A stretch of DNA of 59,648 nucleotides from Akkermansia muciniphila (GTDB lineage Bacteria > Verrucomicrobiota > Verrucomicrobiia > Verrucomicrobiales > DEV007), in NCBI GenBank assembly GCA_945883495.1, contig CAMCXS010000032.1, positions 1 to 59,648 on the forward strand, read 5' to 3'. Under the pieces are notes generated by a model. That model was not told the DNA's origin. It did no database searches and worked only from the letters and a program-made list of their open reading frames with translations. Of this stretch, positions 8,400 through 16,835 are shown in pieces; positions within the stretch are counted from its first letter, which is position 1; every line of letters begins with the position of its first letter. Both the position numbers and the translations under genes were made by a program.

Positions 8400-11366
8400 G
8401 TGGACCGAACCAACGTGGACTATCAGACAGATTCCATGCCAGGCGGCCACCGCCGCAGCCCCATCATTCACCAGCAACTCGCCAGCTCTCCGGCTGGGCA
8501 AGTCACGGCTGCCCCATGTGTCATGCCTCCGGAGGCACCGCCGCGAGCTGGGGATGACTGGAAGCTTTCGCTCGTAGCCAAACACACCACCAATGCGGTC
8601 GTCATCGCGGATGCGCACTTCAACATTGCTTGGGTCAATCGCCCTTTCGAAATGCTGAGCGGATACTCGTTGGAGGATTGTCTTGGACGTCCGCCATGGG
8701 ATCTATTGTCCGGTCCGGAAACCGACGTCGCGACGGTTGCGCAGCTCCGGGAGAGCCTCTCTTCCGGGGCGGGCTTTAACGGCGAAATCCTCAACTATCG
8801 CCGCGATGGATCCGCCTTTTGGGTCCGGGCGGCCATCGACCCCGTGATGGATGCCGAAGGGCGCTTGGCGGGTTTCATCAGCGTTTCGACGGATATCTCC
8901 GAAAGCAAACGCATGGAGCAGGAACTCCGCGAGCGGGAGAAGGAGCTGGAACGGCTCATCCGGGAAAAGGAGTTATCGGCTGAATCCGCGATGCAGGAAG
9001 AAGCGAGGAGGTTTCAGAAGCTCTCGTCGCATCTCCCGGGAATGGTCTACCAATTCCTTCGTGCGGCCGACGGCGCCTTCTCGATGCCCTTTTGCAGCGA
9101 GAGTCTCGTCACCGTTCTTGGATTGGATCCCGATGCCGTCCGGTTCGACGTCACTCCCCTCTTCGACCGGATCGTCGCGGAAGACTTGCCCTTGGTGATG
9201 GACACAATTGAAGCGTCGGCACGCTCGATGGAACCGTGGGCCTGCCAGTTCAGAGGGCGCTCCGCGTCGGGCGAGGTCCGCTGGTTCTCGGGAAGATCGA
9301 TCCCGGAGCCCTGCTCAGACGGTTCGATTCTCTGGAACGGCCTGATCATGGACATCACCGAGCACAAACGGACCGTGGAAGAGTTGCTCCGGGAGACTCT
9401 GCACCATAAAATGCTCGTTGATACGGCCACCAGCTTCATCAATTTGCCCTTGGATGAAGCAGAGAGCGCCATCCAGAGGAGTCTGCGCGAACTTGGGGTC
9501 TTTGTTGAGGCGGATCGTTCCTACATTATCCGGTACGATTTTGAACGGGAGCTCAGCTCCAACACCCACGAATGGTGCGCGGACGGGATCATCCCATTCA
9601 TCAGCCACCTCCAAGATATCCCGATCGATTCCATTCCCGAGTGGACGGAAGCCCACATCTGCGGGGAGACGATCTTGATCAACGATGTGGATGCGCTCCC
9701 GGAAGGTTACCTGCGGGAACTGCTCCAGCTTCAGGGGATCAAGAGCCTCATCGCAATTCCGATGCTGCACGAACACGAGTGCCTCGGCTTCGTCGGATTC
9801 GATGCGGTGCGGCGCCACCACGAGTTCTCCGAAAAGGAGCGTCAACTCCTCACCATCTTCGCCCGGATGCTCGCCAGCGTGCACCTCCGCGAGGCGGCCG
9901 GTCTGGCCATTGCCCGCAGCGAGCGCCGATTCCAGGATATCACCGCTGCCGCGGGAGGATTTGTCTGGGAGGTAAATGCCGATCTCCGCTACACCTACCT
10001 GAGCGAACGCGCCGAGGAGATCATGGGACGTCCGGTGAAAGAAATCCTCGACAGCACGCCCTGCAGCTTTGTGCCCGAGTCAGACATTGAGGCGGTCAGC
10101 GGAACCATCCGGAAGGCAGCCGCCGAGCGTCGTCCTGTGTTCAATATGCGTCACCGCGTCCAGCTTCCGGGCGGGGAGATGGCATTCCACACGCTCAATG
10201 CGATTCCCACGTTTGATGACCACAAAGCCTTCAGCGGTTTTGTCGGAATGACCATGGACGTGACCAAGGAAACGCGGACGGGACTCGATCTTCAGGCCGC
10301 CCGGAGTGAAATTGAGGTATTCTTCGACGTATCTTTGAATCTGATGTGCGTTGCCGATACAGAGGGACGGATTGTCCGGATGAGCCGTGCCTGGCACGAC
10401 CTGCTCGGGATCAAGGGAACTGACCTGAAGGGACGCCCCTTCCGGGACTTCATTCACCCCGACGATGTTGAGCGGACCATGCAAGTCTACGCGGAGCTAT
10501 TGGCGGGCCAGAAGATCTCTGGGTTCGTCAACCGCTACCAAGCGGCCGATGGAAGTTGGCGGGAGATCGAGTGGCAGGCGCGGATGGTGAAGGGTTTTGT
10601 CTACAGCGCGGCGCGCGATGTCACCAACGACAAGGCTTCGGAGCGGGCATTGGCCAGTGCCCTCCAAGAAGAGCGGCGCACCGCGGAGATCCAGTCCCAG
10701 TTGGTGGCGGTGACCTCTCACGAATTCCGAACGCCGCTCGCCTCCGTGCGCCTTGCCGCGGAAAGCCTTGAGCGTCACTGGGCTCGAATGGATGAATCCA
10801 TGAGGAGTAGCCGGATCCGCACGATCATGGACACCACTGACTACCTCACCAGTCTGGTCAATGATGTCCTTGAACTCGGGGCCGCCACCGCCACGAATGA
10901 CCCGGAAGAAGCGATCCAAGTCGAAGTGTGTGGATTATTAAAAGACATCAGCCGATCACTCCTGGCGTCCCGCTCCGAAAGCCCCCATCGGGTCAAGTTG
11001 GAGTTACCCGGAAGTGCGATCCTGTGGAAGACCCGCGTCCGGCTGCTCAGGAGGGCCTATGCGAACCTACTCGAAAACGCTCTCAAATATTCCTCCAGCG
11101 AGTCCACGGTTCTGGTGCGTTTGGAAGCTCTTGATTCAGGGCTTGTCATCTCGGTGATCGATGCAGGGTGGGGCGTTCCAGAAGGCAGCGAAGAGTTCCT
11201 ATTCCGGTCCTTCTTCCGGGCGGCCAACGTGACTGGCACGCCGGGGACGGGACTCGGACTTGCGATTGTTGCCGAAGCCATGAAACATCTAGGCGGCCAA
11301 GTCGAGTATTGTCGCCGTGTCGAAGGAGGTAGCATCTTTTCCATCCAACTGAACCGTGAACTTTGA
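8400..11366 (+). CDS. Multi-PAS/GAF sensor histidine kinase
   Basis: A 988-residue soluble kinase with no membrane segment. Domains in order: PAS with PAC (about 55-175), a short coiled coil (175-205), a second PAS-like domain (about 205-325), GAF (about 335-495), two further PAS domains (about 505-630 and 640-755), dimerisation/phosphotransfer helix with His774 (SHEFRTPL), then the ATPase domain with N-box Asn889 (NLLENALKY) and G2-box GTGLGL at 949-954. Start is GTG at 8400 with AGGGA about 13 nt upstream. No receiver or DNA-binding domain is attached. The next gene, a receiver-kinase hybrid, overlaps its last 11 nt, so the two form a signalling pair sensing something internal such as redox state, light or a small ligand; no cofactor residues could be assigned. 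Confidence 0.93.
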   Translation: MDRTNVDYQTDSMPGGHRRSPIIHQQLASSPAGQVTAAPCVMPPEAPPRAGDDWKLSLVAKHTTNAVVIADAHFNIAWVNRPFEMLSGYSLEDCLGRPPWDLLSGPETDVATVAQLRESLSSGAGFNGEILNYRRDGSAFWVRAAIDPVMDAEGRLAGFISVSTDISESKRMEQELREREKELERLIREKELSAESAMQEEARRFQKLSSHLPGMVYQFLRAADGAFSMPFCSESLVTVLGLDPDAVRFDVTPLFDRIVAEDLPLVMDTIEASARSMEPWACQFRGRSASGEVRWFSGRSIPEPCSDGSILWNGLIMDITEHKRTVEELLRETLHHKMLVDTATSFINLPLDEAESAIQRSLRELGVFVEADRSYIIRYDFERELSSNTHEWCADGIIPFISHLQDIPIDSIPEWTEAHICGETILINDVDALPEGYLRELLQLQGIKSLIAIPMLHEHECLGFVGFDAVRRHHEFSEKERQLLTIFARMLASVHLREAAGLAIARSERRFQDITAAAGGFVWEVNADLRYTYLSERAEEIMGRPVKEILDSTPCSFVPESDIEAVSGTIRKAAAERRPVFNMRHRVQLPGGEMAFHTLNAIPTFDDHKAFSGFVGMTMDVTKETRTGLDLQAARSEIEVFFDVSLNLMCVADTEGRIVRMSRAWHDLLGIKGTDLKGRPFRDFIHPDDVERTMQVYAELLAGQKISGFVNRYQAADGSWREIEWQARMVKGFVYSAARDVTNDKASERALASALQEERRTAEIQSQLVAVTSHEFRTPLASVRLAAESLERHWARMDESMRSSRIRTIMDTTDYLTSLVNDVLELGAATATNDPEEAIQVEVCGLLKDISRSLLASRSESPHRVKLELPGSAILWKTRVRLLRRAYANLLENALKYSSSESTVLVRLEALDSGLVISVIDAGWGVPEGSEEFLFRSFFRAANVTGTPGTGLGLAIVAEAMKHLGGQVEYCRRVEGGSIFSIQLNREL

Positions 11367-12477
11367 AGGCCAGACTGCGGCGGCCACCGCCAAAGTCCTC
11401 CTTGTGGAGGATCAGGACGATCTGCGTGAGAACCTCGCTGAGTATCTCCGCCTGGAAGGCTATGACGTGGTCACCGCTGCCAACGGACGACTGGCATTTG
11501 ACCACGCCATTGCCTTTCTCCCTGAGGTCATTGTTTCAGACCTCGCCATGCCGGAAATGGATGGACGGCAACTTTTCCGCGCACTCCGTGAACATGTGTC
11601 TACGGCCGATATCCCCGTCATCTTTCTGAGCGCCTGGGCCGACCGCCAGAATGTGCGCGATGGCATGCAACTAGGTGCCTCGGACTACATCACGAAGCCA
11701 TTCCGGGTGGAGGAGGTGACGGCGGCGATTGAAACGCAAGTGAAAGCGGCCCGACGCCGACGAGAGGCTCTGGAGGCGAATCGCGATGACGTCGGCCTCA
11801 GGCTCGTGCGTCGGCTCCCGCACGAGTTGTTGACCCACTTGAATGGGATTCTCCAATCCTCGCAAAAGCTTGCCACCATCGACTCCGGCCTCCGCCAGGA
11901 AGATGCCGCAGAGCTCGGGCGTTCGATTTATGTGAACGCGCGACGCCTGCAGCGAGCCATGGAGAATCTTCTGATGCACATCAGTTTCCTTAGCCGGAAC
12001 GGCTCCTCGTGCACTCCAGTCTCACTTTGCGGAGCTTCACAGCTGCTACTGGCAGTCACGTCAGGGGTATTGGAGATTTGTTCGATGCTTGACATGCCCG
12101 CCGAACGAGTGCGCATTTCCGGTGAAGCCAAGGATGCGCCAATCCGGCCGGAAGACCTGCAGAAACTGGTGATGGAACTGGTGGAAAACGCTCTCAGGTT
12201 TTCTCCGCGTGAATCAATCGTGGATGTTCAACTGGGCGGCGCGGAGGAGGGCTTCGTCCTTTGCGTGACTGACCAGGGGTGCGGAATCCCGGCCTCCGAG
12301 ATTGCCGCCCTATCCTCTCTCCGCCGTTTTGAGCCGGAGCGGACGGATCAACACGGCTTGGGGCTCGGCTTGACCATCTGCCACTCGATCATGGAATCCT
12401 GCGGTGGTTCCCTTTTGATTGAAAGCCGGGAGGGCGGACCGACGTCCGTGACCTGCCGTTTCCCACGTGCTGAATAG
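11356..12477 (+). CDS. Response-regulator receiver fused to histidine kinase transmitter
   Basis: 373 residues starting at GTG inside the end of the upstream kinase gene (11-nt overlap). Residues 10-125 are a receiver with phospho-acceptor Asp62 (VSDLAMPEMDG) and conserved Lys114 (YITKPF). A phosphotransfer helix follows with His156 in PHELLTHLNGI, where the usual RTP is replaced by LTH, then an ATPase domain with ENALRFSP (N-box) and a GLGLGL G2-box near the end. It could receive phosphate from the upstream kinase at Asp62 and then use its own kinase module. No HPt protein and no output regulator are encoded nearby, so the downstream target must lie elsewhere. Confidence 0.92.
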   Translation: MNFEGQTAAATAKVLLVEDQDDLRENLAEYLRLEGYDVVTAANGRLAFDHAIAFLPEVIVSDLAMPEMDGRQLFRALREHVSTADIPVIFLSAWADRQNVRDGMQLGASDYITKPFRVEEVTAAIETQVKAARRRREALEANRDDVGLRLVRRLPHELLTHLNGILQSSQKLATIDSGLRQEDAAELGRSIYVNARRLQRAMENLLMHISFLSRNGSSCTPVSLCGASQLLLAVTSGVLEICSMLDMPAERVRISGEAKDAPIRPEDLQKLVMELVENALRFSPRESIVDVQLGGAEEGFVLCVTDQGCGIPASEIAALSSLRRFEPERTDQHGLGLGLTICHSIMESCGGSLLIESREGGPTSVTCRFPRAE

Positions 12478-12493
12478 GGACCCGCACTTCGGT

Positions 12494-13735
12494 TCATTTC
12501 CGCATCCCGACACCCGGAGACGGCTTCCGTTTGGATCCGGCCGCATCCTTGGTCTCGTGCTCTTTTCCGTGAAACAAGCCACGGATGCCGGTGCGGGACT
12601 TCTCTGGCGCAGGCACGGTAGCGGGAGTAGGTGCTGAGGGCGGTGGATTTTGCCCACGCGCTACGGCCACCGGATTCTCATCGCGCCGCACGAAACGCCG
12701 GAGCAGCCAATGCCGTTGCAGCGCCTCGGCGGCAATTTCGTATTCCCGGGCCGTCTCCTGAAGCGTGTCGGCCACCTCACCGTAACTCTGGATGGCATCG
12801 TCCGCCTGATCCACTGTGGCCGGTAGCGTGCCCGCCGCCTTCGTCAGCGCCAGTGCGGCTTCGTTGGCAGACTTCGAGGCGCGGGAGACATTGTCCAAGG
12901 TCTGCTTGATCTGCTGCTGCGCTTCCTGGTCGTTTAGCAGAATGCCGGCTGCGCCCTCCCCTTTCTCAATCTGCGTCATGATCGAAGCAAACGAGCTCGA
13001 TGCTTCATTGAACTTGGCCAATGCCTCGCGGACTTCCTTGCCCGTCTCCTCGTCCCGCAACAAAACGCCGGCCACGCTTTCTCCCTTCTTCACTTCATCC
13101 AGCAGTTCACGAATTCCAGCGATGGCGACTTGGAAATCTTTCTGCGGGTTGTTGAGAGTTTCCGCCAGAATTTCGATCTGCCGCGACGTCTTTTCGAGCT
13201 GCTTGATCGCCGGAACCATGGCGTCGTTCAGCTCGGAAACCATATCGGTCATCTCCTTCTGGCCACCACCGGATGCGTCGGCCAACGGCAAAACAGTCAG
13301 GTCCGGAGCCGGAGTGTCCCCCCGGCTTACTTCAATGTAAGTAGCCCCCAATCCCCCGAGCCCCGTCTTCAAAGACGCCTTCGATTCTTCGCCAACAAAC
13401 ACGGTGTAATCCCCGCGCAGCTCCAACACGGCCACGAGTTGCAATCGGGTCGGGTCCATGTCGCGCTTCACCGGAGGCTTCCCCGTGCGTTTGTCCCGCA
13501 GTTCCACGGAGCGCACCGATCCGGCCCGGGCGCCCAGGATGCGCACTTCAGCACCCGGTCGAATCCCGAACGTGCCGGTCTCTGGAAGCACGACATCATA
13601 GAGCCGCTTGCCCTCAAACCAGCCTTGCAGGTGACCACTCACAAAGATCAGGCCCGTTAGCAGGATGGCCACCGTCAACGCAAACGCCCCGGCGATCTCG
13701 TTGACGTGACGAAACTTGAACGGTTTGGCGGGCAT
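12494..13735 (-). CDS. mlaD: MlaD/MCE-domain substrate-binding protein
   Basis: A 413-residue inner-membrane-anchored periplasmic protein. One N-terminal membrane helix (about residues 12-33) is followed by a single MCE domain (about 38-135) with features such as YDVVLPETGTFGIRPGAEVR and GLGGLGATYIEV. Residues about 140-330 form a long helical coiled coil, and the tail (about 345-413) is Pro-, Lys- and Arg-rich. In Mla systems this subunit forms a hexameric ring that carries phospholipids between membranes. It is the third gene of the permease, ATPase-like and MCE set, 33 nt after the ATPase-like gene. It is convergent with the receiver-kinase hybrid, only 16 nt apart. Confidence 0.9.
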   Translation of the reverse strand: MPAKPFKFRHVNEIAGAFALTVAILLTGLIFVSGHLQGWFEGKRLYDVVLPETGTFGIRPGAEVRILGARAGSVRSVELRDKRTGKPPVKRDMDPTRLQLVAVLELRGDYTVFVGEESKASLKTGLGGLGATYIEVSRGDTPAPDLTVLPLADASGGGQKEMTDMVSELNDAMVPAIKQLEKTSRQIEILAETLNNPQKDFQVAIAGIRELLDEVKKGESVAGVLLRDEETGKEVREALAKFNEASSSFASIMTQIEKGEGAAGILLNDQEAQQQIKQTLDNVSRASKSANEAALALTKAAGTLPATVDQADDAIQSYGEVADTLQETAREYEIAAEALQRHWLLRRFVRRDENPVAVARGQNPPPSAPTPATVPAPEKSRTGIRGLFHGKEHETKDAAGSKRKPSPGVGMRK

Positions 13736-13768
13736 GGGATCTGGGCGGTTGGAATGCGTCTTCGGATC

Positions 13769-14452
13769 TTAGAGGCGGCGGCCCACCGCCTGTGGTACTC
13801 CATCATACCTCAAGGTTTCATCGAGGCCAGCGGCGGCACCAAGATCAATCCAAATCACCGCCGCTCCCGCCCCCCGCGCCCGGCGCACTTGCTCGCGCAA
13901 CCGGCCGGACGATTCCGCCTTCGCGCCCCAGTCGGGAGCCTCCAAGACCAGCAAACGCAGCGGTTCCGGCAAAAAGGCGCGGACCCACTGCGCCCGCATC
14001 AGGATGTCAGAGGAGGTCGCCGCCGGACGCGTGGTGGGCAAGGCGTCCAAGCCGAAGAGATGACAATAGTTTTGCGCACGCTGCCGCAACGCCGCATGAC
14101 TCACTCCCGCCTCGAATTGGCGAGCCAAATAAACGTTCTCCTCGACGTCCAGGTTTTGCAGCCAAGCCGCCCGGCCTGGTGCCGCCACTACTCGCCCGAT
14201 CTGGCGGCGGCAATGCTCAGCCTCCCGAGGGTCCATGGTTTGCCAATCCCCTCCGCCAAACGCCACTCGCCCCCGAGCCGGTGTGTGCAATCCGAGGAAC
14301 AAATCGCCCAAGTGATGCACACTGTCCGCCTCCACGCCCGCAAAGACAATGCACTCTCCCGGCCGCACCTTCAGGTCAAAAGACCCGGCACCGGGATCCA
14401 AACTCGTGGAAAGTCCCTCGCAGGTTAAGACCGTGGCCGTTGCCGCCTTCAT
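13769..14452 (-). CDS. MlaF-position ABC ATPase-like protein lacking catalytic motifs
   Basis: A 227-residue protein between an MlaE permease and an MlaD protein, where MlaF normally sits. The overall ABC layout is recognisable: a beta-rich start, PGECIVF, a P-loop position, a Q-loop position followed by LDVEENVYLARQ, a signature position and a Walker B strand. Every catalytic element has changed. The P-loop position reads GVEADSVH (39-46) with no GKS/T; the Q-loop Gln is absent (VVAAPG, 88-93); the signature LSGG is replaced by TSSD (146-149); Walker B ends LVLEAP rather than LxxDEP (168-173); and the switch His is missing (WIDLG, 201-205). The frame is intact and overlaps mlaE by 4 nt (ATGA), so it looks like a maintained gene, not debris. 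ATP hydrolysis is very unlikely. Confidence 0.82.
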   Translation of the reverse strand: MKAATATVLTCEGLSTSLDPGAGSFDLKVRPGECIVFAGVEADSVHHLGDLFLGLHTPARGRVAFGGGDWQTMDPREAEHCRRQIGRVVAAPGRAAWLQNLDVEENVYLARQFEAGVSHAALRQRAQNYCHLFGLDALPTTRPAATSSDILMRAQWVRAFLPEPLRLLVLEAPDWGAKAESSGRLREQVRRARGAGAAVIWIDLGAAAGLDETLRYDGVPQAVGRRL

Positions 14453-15297
14453 CGAATATAAGTGATCGCCATCACCAACGCCGTGATTCCTACCGCCACG
14501 CTGATGGATCGCAAAATGGCCCGGCTCACCGCCTGGGGCACCTCGGTGGAAGCGCCCCGCACCCGCAGTCCTTCATAACAGCAAATCGCGCCCATCACCA
14601 ATCCGGGCAAAATCGTCTGCACGGAAATTGAGAGCAAATCGACTCCCGTCAGCGAGCCCAAGAGCGACCGGAAAAACGGGCCCGCATCCACCGTGCTGCC
14701 ACTCACCAGAATAAAGCCCATCGCCGCCGCCAGCATCGCCACCACCACGCAGATGAGGCTCAATCCAAAGACGCAGACCGCCAAGCCGATCATCCGGGGG
14801 ACGACCATGTAGTGAAAAATATCGATCCCCTGCGATTCCAGGAGCGCCACCTCTCCAGTCGTCTTCATGGTCGCCATCTCGGTGGTAATCGCCGACGCAC
14901 TGGCTCCAATCACAATAAACGTGGAGAGAGACGGCGCCGCGAGCTGCACCAGCAAGGTCGCCACCATCTTCCCCGAGAGATCCACCTGCCCCGTGTATTC
15001 CAACCAGAGCAGACACTGCAGATAGACCGTCGTCCCCATCAATGCCGCCACCACCGTCGTGAACGGGATCGCTTCCACACCAGCAAAGAGGATTTGCTTG
15101 GCCAGCCGGTCCCGCACCGGAAACACCCAAGTCCCCGGGCGCACCGCCATCGACAACGCCACGCAAAGCATCGTCGAGAGATAGATCACCGCCCGGAAGA
15201 AATCTAAAATCCTCCCGCCAAAACGGTGTAACCAAGTGAGCAGCGGCATCGAATCCCGAAACCGTTCGCTCCAGAGACGGCGTTTTTCAACCGTCAA
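14449..15297 (-). CDS. mlaE: MlaE-family ABC permease
   Basis: About 282 residues with five to six membrane helices typical of the MlaE/DUF140 family: an interfacial N-terminal helix (FGGRILDFFRAVIYLSTMLC), then motifs such as FTTVVAALMGTTVYLQCLLW and the conserved GASASAITTEMATMKTTGEV near the middle, which forms the lipid-binding cavity region. In Mla systems two copies form the membrane channel for phospholipids. The frame opens with TTG at 15297 behind an AGAGG-like site; an ATG at 15249 is an alternative. It begins 15 nt after the nuoN stop, so it may be read through from the complex I operon, and it overlaps the ATPase-like gene by 4 nt. Confidence 0.92.
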   Translation of the reverse strand: MTVEKRRLWSERFRDSMPLLTWLHRFGGRILDFFRAVIYLSTMLCVALSMAVRPGTWVFPVRDRLAKQILFAGVEAIPFTTVVAALMGTTVYLQCLLWLEYTGQVDLSGKMVATLLVQLAAPSLSTFIVIGASASAITTEMATMKTTGEVALLESQGIDIFHYMVVPRMIGLAVCVFGLSLICVVVAMLAAAMGFILVSGSTVDAGPFFRSLLGSLTGVDLLSISVQTILPGLVMGAICCYEGLRVRGASTEVPQAVSRAILRSISVAVGITALVMAITYIR

Positions 15298-15312
15298 CCC
15301 TAGTCCTCTGAA

Positions 15313-16818
15313 TCAACGACTCTCTACGGCGGCCACTTTGGCCTTGGGGGCCAGATTGAAGAGCGGCTGCGGGGCGACGCCGAAGTAGAAGACTGCGATC
15401 ACCAATCCAGTCAGGACCACCCGCATCACGGGGCTGACCTCGATCTTGCTGGCACTCGCCTCCACCGGAGCCTGCATGTAGGCAGAGCGGAGCACTTTAA
15501 AGTAATAGTAAAAGCCGGCAGCCCCAGAAATGACCGCCACTCCGAGAAGGAACCAAGCGTGCGCCTTCACCGCAAACCAGAACACGAAAGCCTTGGAAAT
15601 AAACCCGGCGGTCAACGGCACCCCGGCCAAACTGGCCATCGATACCAACACCACAAAAGCGAGGAATGGAGAACGCTGATGCAACCCCTGGAACGAGGCC
15701 AACTCCTCGCCACCAGTCTGCACCCGCACCAAAGTCACCGCCGCAAAACTGAGGGTGGCCATGAGCAAGTAGCTACCCAAACCAAAAGCGACGACGTGAG
15801 CCGCGCCAACCGAGCCCGCCGCCATCGGCATCAATGGGGCACAAGCAATAGCTAAGAGCAGGAACCCCGCCTGGGACACTCCGGAGTAGGCCAAGAGCCG
15901 CTTGAAATTCGTTTGCGAAATCGCCGCCAAACTGCCGAACAGGACGGTCGCCCCGGCGAGAATCATGACAATCTGAGTCACCTGCCGGCTCAGGTCCGCC
16001 ATCTGCTCCCCAGGTTGCAGGAACGGAGCCAACACGCGGAGAAGAACAATGAAGCCAGCCGCCTTCGAACCAGTCGCCAGATAGGCTGTCACCGGAGTGG
16101 GCGCCCCTTGATAGACATCCGGAATCCAGACGCTGAACGGGAAGGCTCCGACTTTAAAGCCAATCGCCACCAAGAGCAGAACCAAGCCGAACAACGCGGC
16201 AGTCCCGTTCACTTCGCCGGAGGCCAAGCGTTGAGTGATCACTTCGAGGCTCGTAGATCCCGTGGCTCCGAAAATCCAGGTGATCCCATACACCATGAAG
16301 CCAGTGGAAAGCGCCCCGAGGACCAAATACTTCACGCCGGCTTCCAAGGAGCCTACGTTGCGGCGCAGAAACGCCACCATCACATAGAGGGAAATCGTCA
16401 CCAACTCGATCGAAACGAAAATCGTGGTCAGATCAATCGCCGAAGCCGCCCACATCACCCCGGCGCAAGTAAACAGCGGAAGCACGAAAAACTCACCGGC
16501 ACCATACTTCGGCGCCGTGTAACTCTTCACCACGCCTACGTATTCCAGGCCCAACAGCATGAAGAACATTGTGCCCAGCAATGCAAGCCCCTTGTAAAAC
16601 CCGGCGAAACTTCCGGGAGCATAGGTATAAAACTCCCAAAATTGCCCCTCTCCACCTTTGGCGGAAAAATTCAGGACGAAAACGCCCAACAGGCCGATGA
16701 GAGCGATCCAGCCAATCCAACGCTTGTCAGGCCCTGGACGGAACGCATCCGCGAGCAGAAGCGCCAACCCGAGGACAACCAGGGAGATTTCCAAATAGTA
16801 GGCGGGAACGAGCGGCAT
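15313..16818 (-). CDS. nuoN: NADH-quinone oxidoreductase subunit N
   Basis: A 501-residue polytopic membrane protein of the Mrp antiporter-like family, the proton-pumping subunit nearest the quinone side. About 14 helices are visible. Conserved elements include the lysine-bearing helix around FKVGAFPFSVWIPDVYQGAP and the central KRLLAYSGVSQAGF segment, which carry residues of the hydrophilic proton path. Length is near that of the E. coli protein. It is last in the nuo series, 17 nt after nuoM. Confidence 0.97.
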   Translation of the reverse strand: MPLVPAYYLEISLVVLGLALLLADAFRPGPDKRWIGWIALIGLLGVFVLNFSAKGGEGQFWEFYTYAPGSFAGFYKGLALLGTMFFMLLGLEYVGVVKSYTAPKYGAGEFFVLPLFTCAGVMWAASAIDLTTIFVSIELVTISLYVMVAFLRRNVGSLEAGVKYLVLGALSTGFMVYGITWIFGATGSTSLEVITQRLASGEVNGTAALFGLVLLLVAIGFKVGAFPFSVWIPDVYQGAPTPVTAYLATGSKAAGFIVLLRVLAPFLQPGEQMADLSRQVTQIVMILAGATVLFGSLAAISQTNFKRLLAYSGVSQAGFLLLAIACAPLMPMAAGSVGAAHVVAFGLGSYLLMATLSFAAVTLVRVQTGGEELASFQGLHQRSPFLAFVVLVSMASLAGVPLTAGFISKAFVFWFAVKAHAWFLLGVAVISGAAGFYYYFKVLRSAYMQAPVEASASKIEVSPVMRVVLTGLVIAVFYFGVAPQPLFNLAPKAKVAAVESR

Positions 16819-16835
16819 TGAGGGGTAAGCAGAAG

